Positions 31,626 to 40,338 are shown, counted from the stretch's first letter. The stretch: 64,000 nt of DNA from Miniphocaeibacter sp012841535 (GCF_049274025.1 NZ_JBASRV010000018.1), one strand, 5' to 3'. A program made the numbers and translations. Notes: a model not told the origin generated them from the sequence alone.

Positions 31626-32021
31626 ATGCTTTATAACTATTCATTACAAACAAAAAAGGAGTCATTTCATAATATTACTTCCTATGCTCAAAAATCCGTT
31701 TCAATTAGCGAAGTGAAAAATGGCCTTTGTGTAATTTTTTGTCCCCATACAACAGCAGGAATAACTATAAATGAAAATGCAGACCCTGATGTAGTAAAAG
31801 ATATGCTTTATGGCTTAGAAAAGGCCTATCCAGACAGAAAGGAATTTCAACATTTTGAGGGAAATAGTTCTGCTCATTTAAAGGCAACAGCTGTAGGTTC
31901 ATCAGTTACAGTTATAATTGAAAATGGAAAATTATTACTAGGAACATGGCAAGGTATTTATTTTTGTGAATTTGATGGTCCTAGGACGAGAAAATTCTAT
32001 GTAAAAATATTATCACAATAA
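31626..32021 (+). CDS. YjbQ (UPF0047) family protein
   Basis: The 131-residue protein has the complete UPF0047 signature: FCPHTTAGITINENADPDV, HFEGNSSAHLKATAVGSS and GTWQGIYFCEFDGPR. Members are small metal-binding barrels; YjbQ has weak thiamin-phosphate synthase activity and no settled role. It stands as a single gene. A 14-bp perfect inverted repeat overlaps its stop codon. Confidence 0.92.
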   Translation: MLYNYSLQTKKESFHNITSYAQKSVSISEVKNGLCVIFCPHTTAGITINENADPDVVKDMLYGLEKAYPDRKEFQHFEGNSSAHLKATAVGSSVTVIIENGKLLLGTWQGIYFCEFDGPRTRKFYVKILSQ

Positions 32022-32049
32022 TAACATATTTGGTTAAATATGTTATTAT
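32018..32049 (+). promoter_or_regulatory. Perfect 14-bp inverted repeat before the PTS gene
   Basis: ATAATAACATATTT and its complement flank GGTT; no T-run follows on the plus strand. It lies 36 bases before the PTS start codon and overlaps the yjbQ stop, so it may be an operator, an antiterminator-type RNA hairpin, or an mRNA end stabiliser. Confidence 0.5.
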
Positions 32050-32084
32050 ATATAAGGAAAATTTTTAGAAAAGGAAGGATATAT

Positions 32085-34202
32085 ATGAAAGACAAAATAT
32101 TTGAAGTCTTACAACGTGTAGGGCGAAGTTTTATGTTGCCAATAGCAATTTTACCAGTTGCTGGATTGTTACTAGGAGTAGGAGGATCTTTTACTAATGA
32201 AACTATGATTGCCTCCTATGGACTAGAATCAATTTTAGGAAGTGGTACTGTATTAAATTCATTACTTACTGTAATGAGTAAGGCAGGAAGTGTAATATTC
32301 GATAATCTACCTCTTATTTTTGCAGTTGGTGTAGCAATAGGAATGGCAAAAAAAGAAAAAGAAGTATCAGCATTATCTGCTGTAATTGCTTTCTTTGTCA
32401 TGCATACAGCAATTAACGCTATGTTGACTATATCAGGTAAAGTATTAGCAGATGGTTCAATAGCTCCATCAGTATTACCAGGAACAATAGCAGATGCAGT
32501 AGGAATACCATCATTACAAATGGGGGTTTTTGGCGGTATTATTGTAGGGCTTGGAGTTGCAGCACTACATAATAAATTCTACCGAATAGAATTACCAAGT
32601 GCTTTGTCGTTTTTTGGAGGTAGTAGATTTGTACCTATAATATCGACAGTAGTATATTTAGTAGTTGGAATATTAATGTTCTATTTATGGCCATTTATTC
32701 AAACAGGAATATATTCACTAGGAAAATTAGTTACAGGTACCGGATATATTGGAACATTAGCATTTGGAATAATTAAACGTGCCTTAATCCCATTTGGTTT
32801 ACACCATGTATTTTATTTGCCATTCTGGCAAACTGCTGTTGGTGGAACAATGGAAGTTGCAGGACAGTTAGTAGAAGGTGGACAAAGAATATTCTTTGCT
32901 CAATTAGCTGACCCAAATACAGTACATTTTAGTGCAGAAGCTACTAGGTATTTTTCCGGTGAATTTATATTTATGATTTTCGGTTTACCTGGTGCAGCAC
33001 TAGCCATGTATAAATGTGCAAAACCTGAAAACAAAAAACAGGCTAAGGGATTACTTTTATCAGCTTCATTAACAAGTATGTTTACAGGAATAACAGAACC
33101 ATTGGAGTTTTCATTCCTTTTTGTTGCCCCTATGCTATTTGCAGTACAGGTTGTTTTAGCCGGAGCAGCATATATGATTGCCCATATATTTAACATTGCC
33201 GTAGGATTAACATTTTCAGGAGGATTAATAGATTTATTCCTATTTGGAATACTTCAAGGTAACGGTAAAACAAACTGGCTAAGAATTATACCAATAGGAA
33301 TTATTTACTTTATACTATATTATGTAATTTTCAAATTTTTAATATTGAAATTTAACTTAAAAACTCCAGGAAGAGGAGAAGAAAGTGAAGTAAAATTATA
33401 TACTAAGAAGGATGTAAAAGAACAAAAAGAAAAGGGAACTTCAACAGCTAGTGACCAAATTATAGATATTACTAGAGGCTTAGGTGGCTCTGGAAATATT
33501 GACAGTGTAGATTCTTGTGCAACTCGTTTAAGAATTACCGTAGGTGATTCAGCTAAGGTAGATGAAGAATTATTAAAACAAACAGGAGCAGCCGGAGTTA
33601 TAGTAAAAGGTACAGGAGTTCAAGTAGTTTATGGACCAAAAGTATCTTTAATAAAAACTGAATTAGAAGAATATTTAGAAAGTGGTGAAGTTACTAGCCA
33701 TGAGGCGGGAAAAGAAGAAGAAAAACAAGAAAAAGAACCGGTTGTAGAAGTTTCTTCAGAAATAATAACAGCACCAATAAAAGGTGAATTAAAACCAATT
33801 ACTGAAACACCGGACCCAACATTTTCAGAAAAATTAATGGGTGATGGAGTGGTAATATTCCCGGATAATGGTGAAATAGTAGCACCTTGTAATGGTACTG
33901 TAAGCTTTGCCTTTGAAACAAAACATGCCGTAGGATTAACATCAGATTCAGGAGTTGAAATATTAATTCATGCTGGAATAAATACAGTAGAATTAAATGG
34001 AGAAGGCTTTGAAATGTTCGTTAATAATGGCGATAAAGTGAAGAAGGGTCAGAAATTAATTACCTTTGATTTGGATTTTGTTAATAAAAATGCAACATCA
34101 TCAGCAGTTGTAATGATATTTACAAATATTGATGGAGAAAAAATTCATGTAGAAAATTATGGACCTGTAAATATAAATGATAATATTTTAGAAATTAAAT
34201 AG
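32085..34202 (+). CDS. PTS EIICBA, glucose family
   Basis: ATG 32085 follows GGAAGGA; the 5' extension to 32040 overlaps the inverted repeat. The 705 residues are EIIC (about 1-430; around ten membrane segments, GLHHVFYLPFW, TGITEPLEFSF), EIIB (about 455-545, phospho-Cys478 in DSCATRLRI) and EIIA (about 575-700, phospho-His629 in ILIHAGINTV). The EIIC motifs are closer to PtsG than to NagE, so glucose is the likely sugar, with glucosamine or GlcNAc not excluded. It is a single-gene unit between an inverted repeat and a terminator. Confidence 0.88.
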   Translation: MKDKIFEVLQRVGRSFMLPIAILPVAGLLLGVGGSFTNETMIASYGLESILGSGTVLNSLLTVMSKAGSVIFDNLPLIFAVGVAIGMAKKEKEVSALSAVIAFFVMHTAINAMLTISGKVLADGSIAPSVLPGTIADAVGIPSLQMGVFGGIIVGLGVAALHNKFYRIELPSALSFFGGSRFVPIISTVVYLVVGILMFYLWPFIQTGIYSLGKLVTGTGYIGTLAFGIIKRALIPFGLHHVFYLPFWQTAVGGTMEVAGQLVEGGQRIFFAQLADPNTVHFSAEATRYFSGEFIFMIFGLPGAALAMYKCAKPENKKQAKGLLLSASLTSMFTGITEPLEFSFLFVAPMLFAVQVVLAGAAYMIAHIFNIAVGLTFSGGLIDLFLFGILQGNGKTNWLRIIPIGIIYFILYYVIFKFLILKFNLKTPGRGEESEVKLYTKKDVKEQKEKGTSTASDQIIDITRGLGGSGNIDSVDSCATRLRITVGDSAKVDEELLKQTGAAGVIVKGTGVQVVYGPKVSLIKTELEEYLESGEVTSHEAGKEEEKQEKEPVVEVSSEIITAPIKGELKPITETPDPTFSEKLMGDGVVIFPDNGEIVAPCNGTVSFAFETKHAVGLTSDSGVEILIHAGINTVELNGEGFEMFVNNGDKVKKGQKLITFDLDFVNKNATSSAVVMIFTNIDGEKIHVENYGPVNINDNILEIK

Positions 34203-34208
34203 TAATTA

Positions 34209-34245
34209 CAAAAAAGCAGATAAATTTTATTATCTGCTTTTTTTG
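34209..34245 (+). terminator. Intrinsic terminator of the PTS gene
   Basis: Stem AAAAGCAGATAA / TTATCTGCTTTT with a 6-base loop followed by Ts. Confidence 0.9.
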
Positions 34246-34335
34246 TGTTATTTTGGTAGTAAAAAGAACTATTAGAGAAATTATAAAAGATATTATAATG
34301 AAATTTTATTTTAAATATGATAATATGATAATTAA

Positions 34336-34349
34336 TGTAAGCGCTTTAC
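34336..34349 (+). promoter_or_regulatory. LacI/CcpA-type operator before GH105
   Basis: TGTAAGCGCTTTAC, a dyad around AAGCGCTT, lies 32 bases before the GH105 start. The same core is at 38286-38299, and a related GTAAACGCTTAC is at 35628-35639. It fits both the locus LacI regulator and a catabolite-responsive element. Confidence 0.7.
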
Positions 34350-34381
34350 TTTTGTTATACATAATTATATTGGAGGATATT

Positions 34382-35527
34382 ATGAAAGAAATTAAAAATT
34401 TTTTTGATGGATTATTGGAAAAGACTACTCCAAGTAGCCCTAAATGGGACAAAGAAATGGAAAAGGGAAATATAGAACCAAAGTGGAGTTATATAAACGG
34501 GTGTATGGTTATAGCGGCTCTTTATATGTTTGATGCTACTGGTGATAATAAATATTTTGAATTTGCAGATAATTTTATTGACTACTACATTGATGATGAT
34601 GGAAAAATATTAGGTTATAATATTGATGATTACAATTCAGACAGTATTAATGAAGGAAAGACCTTATTTAAACTATATGACTTAACAGGTAAAGAAAAAT
34701 ATAAAAAAGCTTTAGATCTTTTATATTCACAGCTTGAAAACCACCCTAGAATAAAATCAGGGAATTTCTGGCATAAAAAAATATATCCAAACCAAGTTTG
34801 GTTAGATGGACTATATATGGTACAACCATTCCTACTAGAATATATAAATAGATATAAGAATGGTGAAGGATATGAAGATGTAATAAATCAATTTAAAAAT
34901 GTTAATAAGTTTATGAAAGATGAAAAAACTGGCCTTTATTATCATGGTTATGATGAAAGTAGAGAAAGTTTTTGGGCAGATAAAGAGACAGGATTAAGTG
35001 AAAATTTCTGGACGAGATCCATTGGCTGGTATACTATGGCATTAATTGACGTTCTAGAAATATTAGACGAAGATTTAATTGAGGAAAGATTATTATTAAA
35101 GGGATATTTTAGAGAATTAATAGACTCTCTACTTAAATATGCTGATGAGAAAACAGGTATGTTTTATCAAGCTACAATTTATGGAGGTAGGGAAGGTAAT
35201 TATTTAGAAACTAGCGGTAGTTGTGCAATTTCTTACTCTATTATGAAAGGTGCTAGATTAGGATATCTTCCAAAGGAATATTTTGAAAAAGGTAAAAGAA
35301 TTTTAAATTCTGTAGTTAATAATAAATTAGTTAAAGAAAATGATGAATATATTCTTAAAGATATATGTCTAATTGCAGGTTTAGGTGGTATGCCAGGAAT
35401 GGGCGATTATAAAATAAGAGATGGTAAATATGAGTATTATATTTCTGAACCAATTGTAGAAAATGATGCTAAAGGAATATCTACATTAGTCTATGCATAT
35501 TCTGAATTAATAAGAGAAAATAAATAG
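34382..35527 (+). CDS. GH105 unsaturated uronyl hydrolase (YteR-like)
   Basis: ATG 34382 follows GGAGG; the frame extends to 34253 without a start signal. The 381 residues match GH105: NQVWLDGLYMVQPFLLEYIN (about 137-156, with the catalytic-type Asp), GLYYHGYDESRESFWADKET and SENFWTRSIGWYTMALIDVL. GH105 enzymes remove the unsaturated uronic acid left at the non-reducing end by polysaccharide lyases, by hydrating the double bond. No signal peptide, so it acts on imported disaccharides. The product is 4-deoxy-5-ketouronate, the substrate of the isomerases in this locus. GH88 is the main alternative. Confidence 0.87.
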   Translation: MKEIKNFFDGLLEKTTPSSPKWDKEMEKGNIEPKWSYINGCMVIAALYMFDATGDNKYFEFADNFIDYYIDDDGKILGYNIDDYNSDSINEGKTLFKLYDLTGKEKYKKALDLLYSQLENHPRIKSGNFWHKKIYPNQVWLDGLYMVQPFLLEYINRYKNGEGYEDVINQFKNVNKFMKDEKTGLYYHGYDESRESFWADKETGLSENFWTRSIGWYTMALIDVLEILDEDLIEERLLLKGYFRELIDSLLKYADEKTGMFYQATIYGGREGNYLETSGSCAISYSIMKGARLGYLPKEYFEKGKRILNSVVNNKLVKENDEYILKDICLIAGLGGMPGMGDYKIRDGKYEYYISEPIVENDAKGISTLVYAYSELIRENK

Positions 35528-35536
35528 TGAATAAAT

Positions 35537-35575
35537 AAAAAATAGAAGTAGATGGTAACTACTTCTATTTTATTT
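35537..35575 (+). terminator. Intrinsic terminator after GH105
   Basis: Stem AAATAGAAGTAG / CTACTTCTATTT with a 7-base loop and a T-rich tail; separates the GH105 gene from the kduD promoter. Confidence 0.8.
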
Positions 35576-35579
35576 AAAT

Positions 35580-35639
35580 TTGACAAAACCGGTTTACCAT
35601 ATTATAATTCAAATTAAGAATAAAAAAGTAAACGCTTAC
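35580..35639 (+). promoter_or_regulatory. Promoter with two LacI-type operators before kduD
   Basis: TTGACA (35580-35585), a 17-base spacer and TATAAT (35603-35608) form a near-consensus sigma-A promoter. The palindrome AAACCGGTTT (35586-35595) fills the spacer and GTAAACGCTTAC (35628-35639) lies about 20 bases downstream. A bound repressor would block polymerase and, through two sites, could form a loop. Confidence 0.8.
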
Positions 35640-35655
35640 AAAATAGGAGGATATT

Positions 35656-36432
35656 ATGGAACTAAAAGAATTTAATAAAGATTTATTTAATTTAGAGGGG
35701 AAAGTTGCAATAGTTACAGGAGGATGTACAGGATTAGGTCAGGCTTATTCTTATGCATTGGCTTCATGTGGAGCTGATATTGTAGTTACATCCCATAGAA
35801 TACCTTCAGATGAAACAAAAGATTTAATTGAAGGCTTAGGAAGAAAACTGTTAGTTGTACAATGTGATCTTTCGACAGAAGAAGGAAGAAATAAGTTAGT
35901 TGAGAGCACATTAAAAGAGTTTGGTAAAATAGATATTTTAGTAAACAATGCAGGAACAATAAAAAGAGCTCCTCTATTAGAGCATCCTGATGAGTATTGG
36001 GAAACTGTAATAGACTTGAATTTAAACTCCCTATATTATTTGGGAAAAAGAGTAGCTAAGGAAATGGTAGATCAAGGTGGAGGAAAAATCATTAATATAG
36101 CTTCAATGCTTTCATATCAAGGTGGAAAATTCGTTCCTGGATATGCAGCAAGTAAACATGGAGTTGTTGGACTTACACAATCCTTTTGTAATGAATTAGC
36201 AGGTTTAAATGTTCAAGTAAATGCAGTTGCACCAGGATATGTTATTACAAATAATACTGCACCAATATTAGAAAATGAAGAAAGAAAAGAATCTATATCT
36301 GCACGAATACCAGCAGGTAAATGGGCAAATCCAATAGACATTGCAGGAGCAGTTGTATTTTTAGCAAGTGGTGCTTCTGATTATGTTAATGGAATAGTAA
36401 TACCTGTAGATGGCGGATGGTTAGCTAGTTAA
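35656..36432 (+). CDS. kduD: 2-deoxy-D-gluconate 3-dehydrogenase type SDR (KduD/DhuD)
   Basis: AGGAGG precedes the ATG. The 258-residue short-chain dehydrogenase has the NAD motif TGGCTGLGQAY (about 21-31), NNAGTIKRAPLLEH (about 98-111), and the catalytic Ser-Tyr-Lys in IASMLSYQGG and YAASKHG. The LEHPDEYWETV and NDGGWLAS-like end fit KduD, which reduces 2,5-diketo-3-deoxygluconate to KDG. The RpiB-fold isomerase gene follows after 16 bases, as in the DhuD-DhuI pairs of streptococci. Confidence 0.9.
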   Translation: MELKEFNKDLFNLEGKVAIVTGGCTGLGQAYSYALASCGADIVVTSHRIPSDETKDLIEGLGRKLLVVQCDLSTEEGRNKLVESTLKEFGKIDILVNNAGTIKRAPLLEHPDEYWETVIDLNLNSLYYLGKRVAKEMVDQGGGKIINIASMLSYQGGKFVPGYAASKHGVVGLTQSFCNELAGLNVQVNAVAPGYVITNNTAPILENEERKESISARIPAGKWANPIDIAGAVVFLASGASDYVNGIVIPVDGGWLAS

Positions 36433-36448
36433 TTGTTAGGAGGATATT

Positions 36449-37087
36449 ATGAAAATCGCATTAATAAATGAAAATTCACAAGCAGGTAAAAATGTTATAA
36501 TATATGATGAACTTAAGAAAACAACAGATAAAAAAGGTTATGAGGTTATAAATTTTGGAATGTTTAATAATGAAGATCCAAATTCATTAACTTATGTTCA
36601 AATAGGTTTACTATCATCTATTTTATTATCAACTAAGGCTGTTGATTTTGTTGTAACAGGATGTGGAACAGGAGAAGGAGCCTGTGTTGCTTCTAATGCA
36701 TTTCCAAATGTAGTTTGTGGACATGTAACGAATCCTCTTGATGCATATTTGTTCTCACAAGTAAATGGTGGTAATGCAGTGGCAATACCATTTGCACAAA
36801 ATTATGGATGGGGTGGAGAATTAAACCTAAGGTATCTTTTTGAAAAATTATTTTTAGATGAAATGGGGGGAGGCTACCCTGTTGAAAGAAGAGAACCTGA
36901 ACAAAAAAATGCTAAAATATTAGATGAAGTAAAGAAAGTTACTCATAGACCGCTAATAGATATATTAAAGAATATTGACAAAGAATTTTTAAAAGAAACT
37001 ATAGATAGACCTTCTTTTAAAGAATATTTTTTTGAAAATTCAAAAGATGAAGAAATAAGCAATTATTTAAAAGAAATTATTTCTTAA
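36449..37087 (+). CDS. RpiB/LacA/LacB-family isomerase, DhuI-like
   Basis: AGGAGG precedes the ATG. The 212 residues have the RpiB-fold core MKIALINENSQAGKNVIIYD, TGCGTGEGACVASNAFPNV and GGNAVAIPFAQNYGWGGELN, plus a C-terminal extension of about 60 residues. Proteins of this kind next to kduD-type genes (DhuI in streptococci) convert 4-deoxy-5-ketouronate to 2,5-diketo-3-deoxygluconate, the same reaction as KduI. A canonical KduI is encoded 1.9 kb downstream, so the locus carries two unrelated candidates for one step. It could alternatively act on a different ketouronate. Confidence 0.8.
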   Translation: MKIALINENSQAGKNVIIYDELKKTTDKKGYEVINFGMFNNEDPNSLTYVQIGLLSSILLSTKAVDFVVTGCGTGEGACVASNAFPNVVCGHVTNPLDAYLFSQVNGGNAVAIPFAQNYGWGGELNLRYLFEKLFLDEMGGGYPVERREPEQKNAKILDEVKKVTHRPLIDILKNIDKEFLKETIDRPSFKEYFFENSKDEEISNYLKEIIS

Positions 37088-37113
37088 AATAGGAGATACT
37101 CCTTCTTTAAGAA
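37079..37113 (+). other. Hairpin between isomerase and lacI genes
   Basis: TTTCTTAAA...TTTAAGAAA with AGGAG/CTCCT inside. It overlaps the isomerase stop and lies just before the lacI ribosome binding site; without a T-run it is more likely an mRNA-processing or stability element than a terminator. Confidence 0.5.
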
Positions 37114-37135
37114 ATATTAAAGGAGGAGCATCCTT

Positions 37136-38143
37136 ATGAAAAAAATTACAATTAATGATATTGCAAAAATGGCAGGTACATCTAAAACTACTGTATCCTT
37201 TTATTTAAATGGCAAATATAATAAAATGAGTGAAGGTACTAAAAAGAGAATAGGAAAAGTTATAGAAGAGAACAACTATATACCTAATAATGCAGCAAGG
37301 GCTATTAATAATAAATCATCAAAAACAATAGGAGTAGTTATTTCCTCTATTACAAACGGATTCTCAAATAAGCTTGTTAGTGGAATTGAAGAATCTGCTT
37401 TAGAAAAAGATTATCAAATAATAGTAGGCTCGTCTCATTCTGAGCCTACTAGAGAATATAAGTGTGTAGAGAATATGATTAAATGTAATGTAGATGGTTT
37501 TATAGTTCAACCTTCAATGGAATTTAAAAAAACCTTGGATTTGATTAAAAGATATGATATTCCTATTGTATATGTAGATTCACACTTATATACTAATGAT
37601 ATTCCTTTAGTTAAAACCAACAATTATAAATCAACTTATGAATTTACTAAATATCTTATAAGAAAAGGATATAATAATTTTCTTATAATTGAAGCAGATC
37701 CAAGTAATCTATCAACAAGACTTGAAAGACATGATGGTTTTTATGATGCTTTAAATGGAACAAATTTACCTGTCCAAGAATTTGTAGTTAAAAATAAGAA
37801 TGATAAAATGTTAGTAGAAAAACTAGTGGAATTTGCATCTAAAAATATAGATTTAACTAAGAGGACTGTAGTGTTTTCACCAAATTGTTGGATGTTACCT
37901 AAAGTGTATGAATCTTTAAAAAATTTTTATGGATTAATGCCAAATCAATTAGGACTATATGGATTTGACAACGATGAGTGGATTAATAGTGTTACACCTT
38001 CGGTATCTTCAATTATTCAGCCAGCATATGAGGAAGGGAAAGTTGCCTTTAAGTTATTATATGAATTAATTAAAGGCTATAGAAAAGGATATGTGAAAGA
38101 AGTTATAGATTGTGATTTAATTTTAAATCAATCAGTTTTATAA
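37136..38143 (+). CDS. LacI-family transcriptional regulator of the uronate locus
   Basis: AAAGGAGGAG precedes the ATG. The 335 residues begin with the LacI HTH ITINDIAKMAGTSKTTVSFY and hinge helix NNAARAINNKSSK, followed by a periplasmic-binding-like effector domain (about 60-330). It lies inside the pectin gene cluster, co-directional with the kduD-isomerase pair, and palindromic sites suited to LacI proteins occur at the kduD, kduI and GH105 promoters. The inducer is probably a locus intermediate such as KDG or an unsaturated uronide (inference). Confidence 0.88.
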   Translation: MKKITINDIAKMAGTSKTTVSFYLNGKYNKMSEGTKKRIGKVIEENNYIPNNAARAINNKSSKTIGVVISSITNGFSNKLVSGIEESALEKDYQIIVGSSHSEPTREYKCVENMIKCNVDGFIVQPSMEFKKTLDLIKRYDIPIVYVDSHLYTNDIPLVKTNNYKSTYEFTKYLIRKGYNNFLIIEADPSNLSTRLERHDGFYDALNGTNLPVQEFVVKNKNDKMLVEKLVEFASKNIDLTKRTVVFSPNCWMLPKVYESLKNFYGLMPNQLGLYGFDNDEWINSVTPSVSSIIQPAYEEGKVAFKLLYELIKGYRKGYVKEVIDCDLILNQSVL

Positions 38144-38157
38144 TTTAATATTTACTA

Positions 38158-38210
38158 TTGACAAACACAAGAAAAAAGTATATTATATCTGTAATAAGTA
38201 AACTGGTTTA
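38158..38210 (+). promoter_or_regulatory. Promoter and operator of the kduI-transport operon
   Basis: TTGACA (38158-38163), 17-base spacer, TATTAT (38181-38186), then the palindrome TAAACTGGTTTA (38199-38210) covering the expected start of transcription. The operator core AAAC(C/T)GGTTT is shared with the kduD promoter. Confidence 0.78.
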
Positions 38211-38219
38211 ACAAACATA

Positions 38220-38277
38220 TAGAAATCTAGGTTTTGAAAGGAAAATGATTTCTTTACAATAGATTTCTATTTTTTTA
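38220..38277 (+). terminator. Terminator-like hairpin in the kduI leader, possible attenuator
   Basis: TAGAAATCT (38220-38228) pairs with AGATTTCTA (38261-38269), followed by TTTTTTT. The same 5' arm can instead pair with GATTTCT (38247-38253), giving two mutually exclusive hairpins between promoter and start codon. Confidence 0.55.
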
Positions 38278-38285
38278 AAAGAAAA

Positions 38286-38299
38286 TGTAAGCGCTTTAA
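38286..38299 (+). promoter_or_regulatory. Second operator (AAGCGCTT type) in the kduI leader
   Basis: TGTAAGCGCTTTAA, the same core as at 34336-34349. It lies downstream of the promoter and of the leader hairpin, so a bound CcpA or LacI protein would act as a roadblock. Confidence 0.68.
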
Positions 38300-38322
38300 A
38301 AGTTAAGAAAGGATGATTAACA

Positions 38323-39153
38323 ATGAAAATAATGTATACTCATTCACCTAAAGATATTCGTCATTATTCAACATCAGAATTAAGAGAGGAATTTCTAGCA
38401 ACTGAAATATTTACACCAGGAACTATAAATAGTTATTATACATATAACGATAGAATGATTTTTGGTGGAATAATGCCACTGGATAAAACTTTAGAAATTG
38501 TAATGGATAAAGAATTGGGAGTAGAGTATTTTCTACAAAGAAGAGAACTTGGAGTTATTAATATTGGAGGGCCAGGTAAGATTATTGTAGATGGTAAAGA
38601 AGAAGAAATGGTAAAGCAAGATGGATATTATATTGGAATTGAAACTAAAGAACTTAAATTTCAATCATTAGATAAAAATAATCCTGCAAAATTTTACTTT
38701 GCATCAACACCAGGACATAAAAAACATCCAAATGTAAAAATAAGTATATCTCAAATTGTTCCTAGAGATATAGGTGAACAATCTACTATGAATAAGAGAA
38801 AAATTTATCAATATGTACATCCTAATAATTGTGAAAGTTGTCAATTACAAATGGGTTACACTATTTTAAATGAAGGAAGTGGTTGGAATACAATGCCAGT
38901 TCACACTCATGCAAGAAGGATGGAAACGTATTTTTATTTTGATATGGATGAAGACAGTATAGTTTTTCACTTTATGGGTTTACCAGATGAAACTAAACAT
39001 ATTGTTATGCAAAATGAACAAGCAGTTACATCGCCAAGTTGGTCAATTCATTCTGGTATAGGAACAAAAGCCTATTCTTTTATTTGGGCAATGTGTGGAG
39101 AAAATATTACTTATGATGACATGGATCATGTTGCAATGAAAGATATTAAATAA
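38323..39153 (+). CDS. kduI: 5-dehydro-4-deoxy-D-glucuronate isomerase
   Basis: AAAGGATG precedes the ATG. The 276-residue protein is a canonical KduI: IRHYSTSELREEFLATEIFT near the N-terminus, VPRDIGEQSTMNKRKIYQYV in the middle, and the cupin metal site in MPVHTHARRMETYFYFDM (about 195-212). It isomerises 4-deoxy-5-ketouronate to 2,5-diketo-3-deoxygluconate. First gene of the long operon with the transport ATPase, binding proteins, permeases and GH28. The family is unrelated to the RpiB-fold enzyme at 36449. Confidence 0.94.
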   Translation: MKIMYTHSPKDIRHYSTSELREEFLATEIFTPGTINSYYTYNDRMIFGGIMPLDKTLEIVMDKELGVEYFLQRRELGVINIGGPGKIIVDGKEEEMVKQDGYYIGIETKELKFQSLDKNNPAKFYFASTPGHKKHPNVKISISQIVPRDIGEQSTMNKRKIYQYVHPNNCESCQLQMGYTILNEGSGWNTMPVHTHARRMETYFYFDMDEDSIVFHFMGLPDETKHIVMQNEQAVTSPSWSIHSGIGTKAYSFIWAMCGENITYDDMDHVAMKDIK

Positions 39154-39166
39154 ATAGAGGTGTATT

Positions 39167-40309
39167 ATGGCAAATGTAATTTTAGAAAAAGTTGAAAAAA
39201 CTTGTCCTAATGGATTTAAAGCTGTTCATGGAATCGATTTAGAAATTAAGGAAAACGAATTTATGGTTTTTGTTGGTCCTTCAGGCTGTGCTAAATCTAC
39301 TACATTAAGAATGATAGCTGGTTTAGAAGAAATTACTGGTGGGAAAATTTATATTGGTGATGAGGTAGTAAACCAAGTAGAACCAAAAGATAGGGGAATA
39401 GCTATGGTGTTCCAAAATTATGCTCTTTATCCTCATATGACAACATATGATAATATGGCTTTTGGTTTAAAAATGCAAAAAGTTCCAAAAGATGAAATAA
39501 AAACTAGAGTTGAAGCAGCAGCAGAAAGACTACAAATAACTGACTTATTAGATAGAAAACCAAAGGAAATGTCAGGAGGACAAAAACAAAGGGTTGCTGT
39601 TGGAAGAGCAATAGTAAGAGAGCCTAAAGTATTCCTATTTGATGAACCTTTATCAAATCTAGATGCTAAACTACGTGTTTCCCTAAGAGTAAGTATTAAG
39701 GAGTTACATACTCAACTTAAAACAGAAGGTAAACCTGCAACTATGATATACGTTACTCATGATCAGGTAGAAGCAATGACTATGGGGGATAGAATTTGTG
39801 TTATGGAGACAGGGGTTATAAAACAAGTTGATACTCCAATGAATTTATACAATTATCCAGCAAATAAATTCGTTGCTACATTTATAGGTTCACCAATGAT
39901 GAATATGTTAGAAGTAGAATTAGAGAAGGATAACAATGGAATATACTGTAATATTAAAGCTTGTGAGGGAGTTAAAAATTGTAAGGATTTTAAACTTTAC
40001 TTAAATGATGACAAGGCAAAAAAAGTAGAATCCTATGTTGGTAAAAGAGTATGGTTAGGTTTTAGACCAGAAGCAGTAAAATATGAAAAAACAAGAACAG
40101 AAAATACTGTAACTGGCTTAATAGATGTTATTGAAAGAATGGGAAATGAAGAATATATATATTTTCATATAAATGATATGAAGTTAATTTCTAGAGAAGA
40201 AGCAAATACCAGTATGGGATTAAATATTGGTGATGAATTTGACTTTAGAATAGATGCAGATAAAATACATATATTCGACATGGAAACTGAAGATAATATC
40301 ACTTTATAA
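39167..40309 (+). CDS. Sugar ABC transporter ATP-binding protein (UgpC/MsmK family)
   Basis: The 380 residues form an ATPase domain (about 1-235) and an OB-type regulatory domain (about 240-375, LGFRPEAVKYE). Signature MSGGQKQRVAVGRAI, Walker B VFLFDEPLSNLDA and switch THDQVEAM are standard. Walker A reads GPSGCAKSTTLRM, with Ala where Gly is usual; Lys-Ser-Thr are intact, so ATP binding is likely kept. It energises the permease pair downstream. Many Gram-positives use one such ATPase for several importers, so it may also serve other systems. Confidence 0.92.
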   Translation: MANVILEKVEKTCPNGFKAVHGIDLEIKENEFMVFVGPSGCAKSTTLRMIAGLEEITGGKIYIGDEVVNQVEPKDRGIAMVFQNYALYPHMTTYDNMAFGLKMQKVPKDEIKTRVEAAAERLQITDLLDRKPKEMSGGQKQRVAVGRAIVREPKVFLFDEPLSNLDAKLRVSLRVSIKELHTQLKTEGKPATMIYVTHDQVEAMTMGDRICVMETGVIKQVDTPMNLYNYPANKFVATFIGSPMMNMLEVELEKDNNGIYCNIKACEGVKNCKDFKLYLNDDKAKKVESYVGKRVWLGFRPEAVKYEKTRTENTVTGLIDVIERMGNEEYIYFHINDMKLISREEANTSMGLNIGDEFDFRIDADKIHIFDMETEDNITL

Positions 40310-40338
40310 GTAAATCTAAACTAAAACGGAGGATAACA

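Noticed and set aside
39167..40309. Ala in the Walker A motif (GPSGCAKSTT) of the sugar ATPase as an inactivating change
   Set aside because: The Lys-Ser-Thr that hold the phosphates and Mg are intact and all other motifs are standard; a Gly-to-Ala change here is probably tolerated.
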